Below, in pieces: positions 59,633-64,000 of a DNA stretch of 64,000 nucleotides. The stretch covers positions 24,604,501 through 24,668,500 of the forward strand of contig CM076154.1 in assembly GCA_038025085.1 (NCBI GenBank), in the 5' to 3' direction. The position numbers were made by a program, and so were the translations under genes. Within the stretch, counting starts at the first letter, position 1. Each line of letters begins with the position of its first letter. Below the pieces are notes generated by a model, which was given only the letters and a program-made list of their open reading frames with translations, was not told where the DNA came from and made no database searches. The stretch comes from Tetragonia tetragonoides. Its lineage: Eukaryota > Streptophyta > Magnoliopsida > Caryophyllales > Aizoaceae.

Positions 59633-61925
59633 ATACATTCAAAATTTTGAGTTGAAGCTTGTTTGTACTTGTAAACATCCTTGGTGTAGTTTCTCACTCC
59701 AATGAATGCAAACAAAGCTTTTGGTTGCTTTCTCTTAAAATACAACACAAAAGAACTCAATCTTTTTCACCCTAGTCACATGAGCTTTTAAAATGCGTAA
59801 ATGCTTTTCAAGCTTGTTTGTACTTGTAAACATCCTAGCTGTAGTTTCACACTCAAATGAATGCAAACAAATTAAAAGGTGTAAAAACGCGTAAATGCAT
59901 TCAAAAGGTGGAGTTAAAGCTTGTTTGTACTTGTAAACATCTTTGGTATAGTTTCTCACTCAAATGAATGCAAACAAAGCGTAAAAATGCATTCAAAAGG
60001 AGGAGTTAAAGCTTGTTTGTACTTGTAAACATCCTTGGTGTAGTTTCTAACTCAAATGAATGCAAACAAAGCATTTGGGTGCTTTCACTTAATATACAAC
60101 ACAAAAGACCTTAATCTCTTTCACCCTAATCGTGAGCTGTTAAAACGCGTTAATACATTCAAAAGCTTGAGTTGAAGCTTGTTTGTACTTGTAAGTATCC
60201 TTGGTTAAGTTTCTCACTCAAATGAATGCAAACAAAGCTTTTGGTTGCTTTGTATGCATTCATTTGAGTGAGAAACTACACCAAGGATGTTTACAAGTAC
60301 AAAAAAGCTTCAACTGAAGCTTTTTATTGCATTTAAGCATTTTAACAGCTCTTACGACTAGGGTGAAATAGATATTAAGAGAAAGCACACAAATGCTTTG
60401 TTGTCATTCATTTGATTGTGAAACTACACTAAGGATGTTTACAAGTACAAACAAGCTTCAACCCAAGCTTTTGAATGCATTTACGCGTTTTAAAAGCTCA
60501 TATGACTAGGGTGAAAGAGATTGAGTTCTTTTGTGTTCTATATTAAGAGAAATCACACAAATGCTTTGTTTGCATTCATTTGAGGGAGAAACAACACCAA
60601 GGATGTTTACAAGTACAAACAAGCTTCAACTCAAGCTTTTGAATGTATTTACGCGTTTTAACAGCTCTTGTTTACAAGTACAAACTAGCTTCAACTCAAG
60701 CTTTTGAATGCATTTACGCGTTTTAAAAGCTCATATGACTAGGGTGAAAAAGATTGAGTTCTTTTGTGTTGTATTTTAAGAGAAAGCAGCCAAAAGCTTT
60801 GTTTGCATTCATTTCAGTGAGAAACTACACCAAGAATGTTTACAAGTACAAACAAGCTTCAACTCAAGCTTTTGAATGCATTTACGCGTTTTAAAAGCTC
60901 ATATGACTAGGGTGAAAGCTTGTTTGTACTTGTAAACATCCTTGGTTAAGTTTCTCACTCAAATGAATGCAAACAAAGCATTTGGGTGCTTTCTTTTAAT
61001 ATACAACACAAAAGACCTCAATCTCTTTCACCCTAATCGTAAGAGCTGTTAAAACGCACCCAAATGCATTTGTTTGCATTCATTTGAGTGAGAAACTACA
61101 CCAAGAATATTTACAAGTACAAACAAGCTTCAACTCAAGCTTTTGAATGCATTTACGCGGAGTGAGAAACTACACCAAGGATGTTTACAAGTACAAACAA
61201 GCTTCAACTCAAAATTTTGAATGTATTCACAATCAAATAAATGCAAATAAAGCATTTGTGTGCTTTCTCCTAATATACAACAGAAAAGAACTCAATCTCT
61301 TTCACCCTAGTCGTAAGAGCTGTTAAAACGCGTAAATACATTCAAAAGCTTGAGTTGAAGCTTGTTTGTACTTGTAAACATCGTAGGTGCAGTTTCACAC
61401 TCAAATGTATCCAAACAAAGTATTTGGATGCTTTTTCTTAATGTACAACACAAAAGAACTCAAATCTCTTTCACCCTACTCGTATGAGCTTTTAAAACGC
61501 GTAAATGCATTCATAAGCTTGTTTGTAAGTGCATACAATTTCAGTGAGAAACTTAGACCAAGGATGTTTACAAGCACAAACAAGCTTTAACTCCACCTTT
61601 TGAATGCATTTACTCATTTTAACAGCTCTTACAACTAGGGTTAAAGAGATTGAGTTATTTTGTGTTGTATATTAAGAAAAATCACACAAATGCTCTGTTT
61701 GCATTCATTTGAGTGAGAAACTACACCAAGGATGTTTACAAGTACAAACAAGCTTCAACTCAAGCTTTTGAATGCATTTACTCGTTTTAAATGCTCATAT
61801 GACTAGGGTGAAAAAGATTGAGTTCTTTTGTGTTGTATTTTAAGAGAAAGCAACCAAAAGCTTTGTTTGCATTCATTTCAGTGAGAAACTACACCAAGAA
61901 TGTTTACAAGTACAAACAAGTACAT
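59633..61925. repeat. satellite in alternating blocks
   Basis: + 59633-60245, - 60246-60917, + 60918-61056, - 61057-61225, + 61226-61520, - 61521-61925. Junctions at 59980, 61057 and 61160 fall in the CGCG motif. The order mirrors 39358-41595. Confidence 0.86.
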
Positions 61926-62023
61926 TGTATGGTGTAGTTTCTCCTAAATTATACATTTACATTAAAAGCTTAACCAAAGGAATGCAAACAAAACAAAGTA
62001 CGCGTAAAAAACCTATTTAGTTA
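61926..62023. repeat. short mosaic before inverted element copy
   Basis: Scraps such as ggtgtagtttctcctaaa, ttatacatttacattaa and acaaagtacgcgtaaa, followed by the unassigned acctatttagttac. It has no counterpart beside the left element copy, so it marks the inner limit of exact mirroring. Confidence 0.7.
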
Positions 62024-62790
62024 CATATATATATAAATGCAAATACTTTCAGTATGGTGACTATTAAGACGATATCAAATTCAACAATAAACTCAAGTTT
62101 TTCAAATCTCTTTCTCACTCCAAAGTATCTCCTTAAGTCCCACATATTTTTTGCATTCATTTTGGATATTAAATAGCATAGTATTATATATATATAATAC
62201 TATAGTTTCAATTAGAATGTTTTCGGATATTTTAGATCCGTTTATTGTTGAATTATATATATATATATATAATACTATGCTATGTTCAAATACTTGATAT
62301 TGTTTCAATTAGAATGTTTTCTGATATTTTAGATCCGTTTATTGTTGAATTTGATATCGTTTGTAGATGCCGTATAGCCTATTATTAATGCAAATTATAT
62401 TTTTTCCCTCAAAAAAAATTACCAGACGACGACATGAATAAGAGAATCCGTACAAAAAACACAAGTACTGAAGTACATCAAATTAGAAACGTTTATTCAT
62501 TCGCAAGAATAGCAACTTAACATTAGAAACGTTTCTATTAATCTATTCCATAAGATCACATCATGCGTGACACTAATTCCACCTTAGAAAAGAAAAAACA
62601 GTTGGCATGTTACAAGGTGGCAATCAAATTCGATATATATATTTAATAGTACGTACGACCACATCGCCGTGTATGTAATGTTACATAGGTCAGAAACATT
62701 ATACACCAAGTGATAGCTTCCACTACTTTAATTCAGTAATCAATTAAGTCTAAAGAACACAAAAGAAATAATCTTTTGTTAATCTATTGT
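62024..62790 (-). other. unidentified non-satellite element, copy B (inverted)
   Basis: Reverse complement of 38641-39357 with scattered differences. Unlike copy A it holds an internal partial duplication: the stretch tttcaattagaatgtttt to gttgaatt occurs at 62206-62254 and again at 62303-62351 (offset 97 bp), each next to a TA tract and an aatactat motif. TA runs lie at 62185-62196 and 62254-62271. No protein-coding frame is evident. Confidence 0.82.
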
Positions 62791-63400
62791 AAATACAACA
62801 CAAAAGAACTCAATCTCTTTCACCCTAGTCGTATGAGGTTTTAAAACGCGTATATGCATTCAAAAGGTGGAGTTAAAGCTTGTTTGTACTTGTAAACATC
62901 CTTGCTGTAGTTTCTCACTCCAATGAATGCAAGCAACATTCTCATTTGGGTTCTTTTGAATGCATATACGCGTTTTAAAACCTCATACGACTAGGGTGAA
63001 AGAGATTGATTTCTTTTGTGTTGTAATTTCAGAGAAAGCACCCAAAAGCTTTGTTTCAATTCATTTCAGTGAGAAACTACACCAAGGATGTTTACAAGTA
63101 CAAACAAGCTTCAACTCAAGCTTTTGAATACATTTACGCGTTTTTAAAGCTCATATTACTAGGGTGAAAAAGCATGAGTTCTTTTCTGTTGTATATTAAG
63201 AGAAAGCATCCAAAAGCTTTGTTTGCATTCATTGGAGTGAGAAACTCAATCTCTTTTGTGTTTACAAGTACAAACAAGCTTCAACTCAAGCTTAAGAGAA
63301 AGCACCCAAAGCTTTGTATGCATTCATTTGAGTGTGAAACTACCCCAAGGATGTTTACAACTACAAACAAGCTTGAACTCAAGCTTTTGAATGCATTTAT
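62791..63400. repeat. last satellite units and array edge
   Basis: + 62791-62955, then - to 63400. The private ggagtgagaaactc / aatctcttttgtgttt chain is at 63235-63265. The last recognisable satellite bases are gcttttgaatgcattta; then unrelated sequence starts at tgatgcgttagc. Confidence 0.9.
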
Positions 63401-64000
63401 GATGCGTTAGCAAAACTGAAGGTTTTAGCTCGTTTTCGAACAATGGGTATTTTGATAATATTTTGTTTGTTTTGTGATTATAAAGATTGAAAAGGAAGTA
63501 AATGAAACGAAAAATAAGAAGAGGGAGGATAGATAGCACCACCACCAAGACTATAAAGGATTTAACCACCAAGTCAAGGCTAAAGGATACTACTTGTTTC
63601 ACCAAATATCCCTAAGGACATTATAAAGAACAACAAGGTTTGTAAGTAAAAGGCAGCAGCCATTTCATATTTTCATTCATCATCAAGTGCCTTTTACATC
63701 AGCTGTTCTTACATATTTATAGGGGTCACAAATGTGCCCTAATAACCTAAGAATACTCTAGAAAGGGTGAGCTGTCCAAGAGTAGTGCCCAAGCAAAATG
63801 AAACTTCAGTATTTTGCCCAGAAATGAGCCAAATACGTGCAGTACAATTTGGAGCGCATTTCCTTCCGTTTTGGACCACTTGACAGCTGTTGCTTGTCCT
63901 TGCACAAGGACAAACGTGGGTGAGCTGTAAGAGGAGCCTCAAGCTTCATCCTTATCCATCCCATGTGCTTTTAGACTCTCCTCATTCAGCAGCTACTTAG
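63401..64000 (-). mobile_element. probable LTR or other dispersed element beyond the array (partial)
   Basis: Single-copy within the window, more G+C-rich than the array and unrelated to the satellite. On the minus strand a TATA-like ctataaata lies at 63715-63723, and the roughly 300 bp after it (in minus-strand order) has no long conserved frame, as in a retrotransposon LTR or gene leader. A ggtgagctgt motif occurs twice (about 63766 and 63918). I see no LTR ends, primer-binding site or retrotransposon protein, so the assignment is tentative. A plain promoter region or unique DNA is the alternative. Confidence 0.4.
63715..63723 (-). promoter_or_regulatory. TATA-like box
   Basis: Reads ctataaata on the minus strand, preceded by gtgacccc. 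It would drive transcription toward the satellite edge. Based on motif only. Confidence 0.35.

Larger units (their letters stand above)
1..63400. repeat. 168-bp satellite array (whole block)
   Basis: Nearly all of this span is copies of one 168-bp A+T-rich monomer in both orientations. The consensus in '+' orientation reads, in order: agtttctcactcaaatg, aatgcaaacaaagcatttg, ggtgctttctcttaatat, acaacacaaaagaactc, aatctctttcaccctag, tcgtaagagctgttaaaac, gcgtaaatgcattcaaaag, cttgagttgaagcttg, tttgtacttgtaaacatc, cttggtgt. Each monomer carries an MluI-type ACGCGT, an NsiI-type ATGCAT and two HindIII-type AAGCTT sites within about 40 bp. Monomers differ by scattered substitutions and fall into recognisable variant classes. 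The length is close to a nucleosome repeat, as in many plant centromeric and pericentromeric satellites, but location is inference. The array runs off the left edge of the window. Confidence 0.97.
59375..63400 (-). repeat. large inverted duplication, outer right arm
   Basis: Reverse complement of 37757-41850 (anchors are given with the left arm). Differences: about 275 bp present in the left arm between two caaaag motifs (about 38195 and 38478) is absent here, fitting a microhomology-mediated deletion, and there is a 97-bp partial duplication inside the non-satellite element. The arm ends at the array edge. Confidence 0.88.

Noticed and set aside
1..63400. Telomere-like ccctaa / tagggt motifs in each monomer
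   Set aside because: Only one partial heptamer per 168 bp, with no tandem run, so not interstitial telomere repeat.
1..63400. CRISPR-like regular repeats
   Set aside because: The repeats are contiguous 168-bp units without unique spacers, and the genome is a plant nuclear one.
1..63400. CENP-B box
   Set aside because: I did not find the ttcg....cggg core in the monomer consensus, and CENP-B boxes are not general in plants.
63324..63605. Minus-strand 93-codon frame with a hydrophobic stretch, spanning the array edge
   Set aside because: It runs from unrelated A+T-rich DNA straight into satellite; hydrophobicity is a by-product of T-rich codons. No family is recognised.
63739..63942. Minus-strand 67-codon frame in the terminal unique region
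   Set aside because: No domain is recognisable and the region looks like LTR or promoter sequence; length is within chance expectation.

Overview
The window is almost entirely satellite DNA from a plant nuclear genome. From base 1 to about 63,400 it is built from one A+T-rich monomer of 168 bp. I measured the period from successive copies of the tttctcact motif, for example 1283, 1451 and 1619. The plant assignment rests on an inserted chloroplast atpF fragment at about 49.86-50.21 kb and on the satellite architecture. I cannot name the species or match the satellite to a published family. I see no intact protein-coding gene, tRNA or rRNA. The many short open frames are satellite read-through: 168 bp is exactly 56 codons, so a frame open in one monomer stays open in the next.

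Layout. I call '+' the orientation that reads tagtttctcactcaaatg and '-' its complement. The array is not a simple head-to-tail run; orientation flips roughly forty times. The longest uniform blocks are 481-4167 (+), 12236-18150 (+), 20690-27860 (-) and 31204-34470 (-). From 38 kb onward the blocks shrink to a few hundred bp and are mixed with micro-mosaics of very short satellite pieces. Several segmental duplications are visible: a 3.1-kb tandem pair (21.4-27.4 kb), a 2.14-kb pair with no difference found where compared (27.6-32.1 kb, third diverged copy near 34.2-35.5 kb), a pair 4,746 bp apart (0.49-1.36 and 5.24-6.11 kb), and 4- to 5-monomer higher-order units (3.1-4.2, 16.5-18.0, 57.9-59.2 kb).

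The right 40% is a very large imperfect inverted duplication. Sequence at 37.76-41.85 kb recurs in reverse complement at 59.38-63.40 kb, and 45.06-46.16 kb recurs in reverse complement at 56.59-57.69 kb. The outer arms carry a non-satellite element of about 0.7 kb (38,641-39,357 and 62,024-62,790); a truncated third copy lies at 44,099-44,310. Between the arms sits the organellar insert, the 3' part of the plastid atpF group II intron plus the start of exon 2.

The array ends at about 63,400. The last 600 bp are single-copy in this window and look like a promoter-bearing LTR or other dispersed element on the minus strand. The sequence looks like a heavily rearranged edge of a large satellite block, centromeric, pericentromeric or other heterochromatin. 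Which of these cannot be decided from sequence alone.
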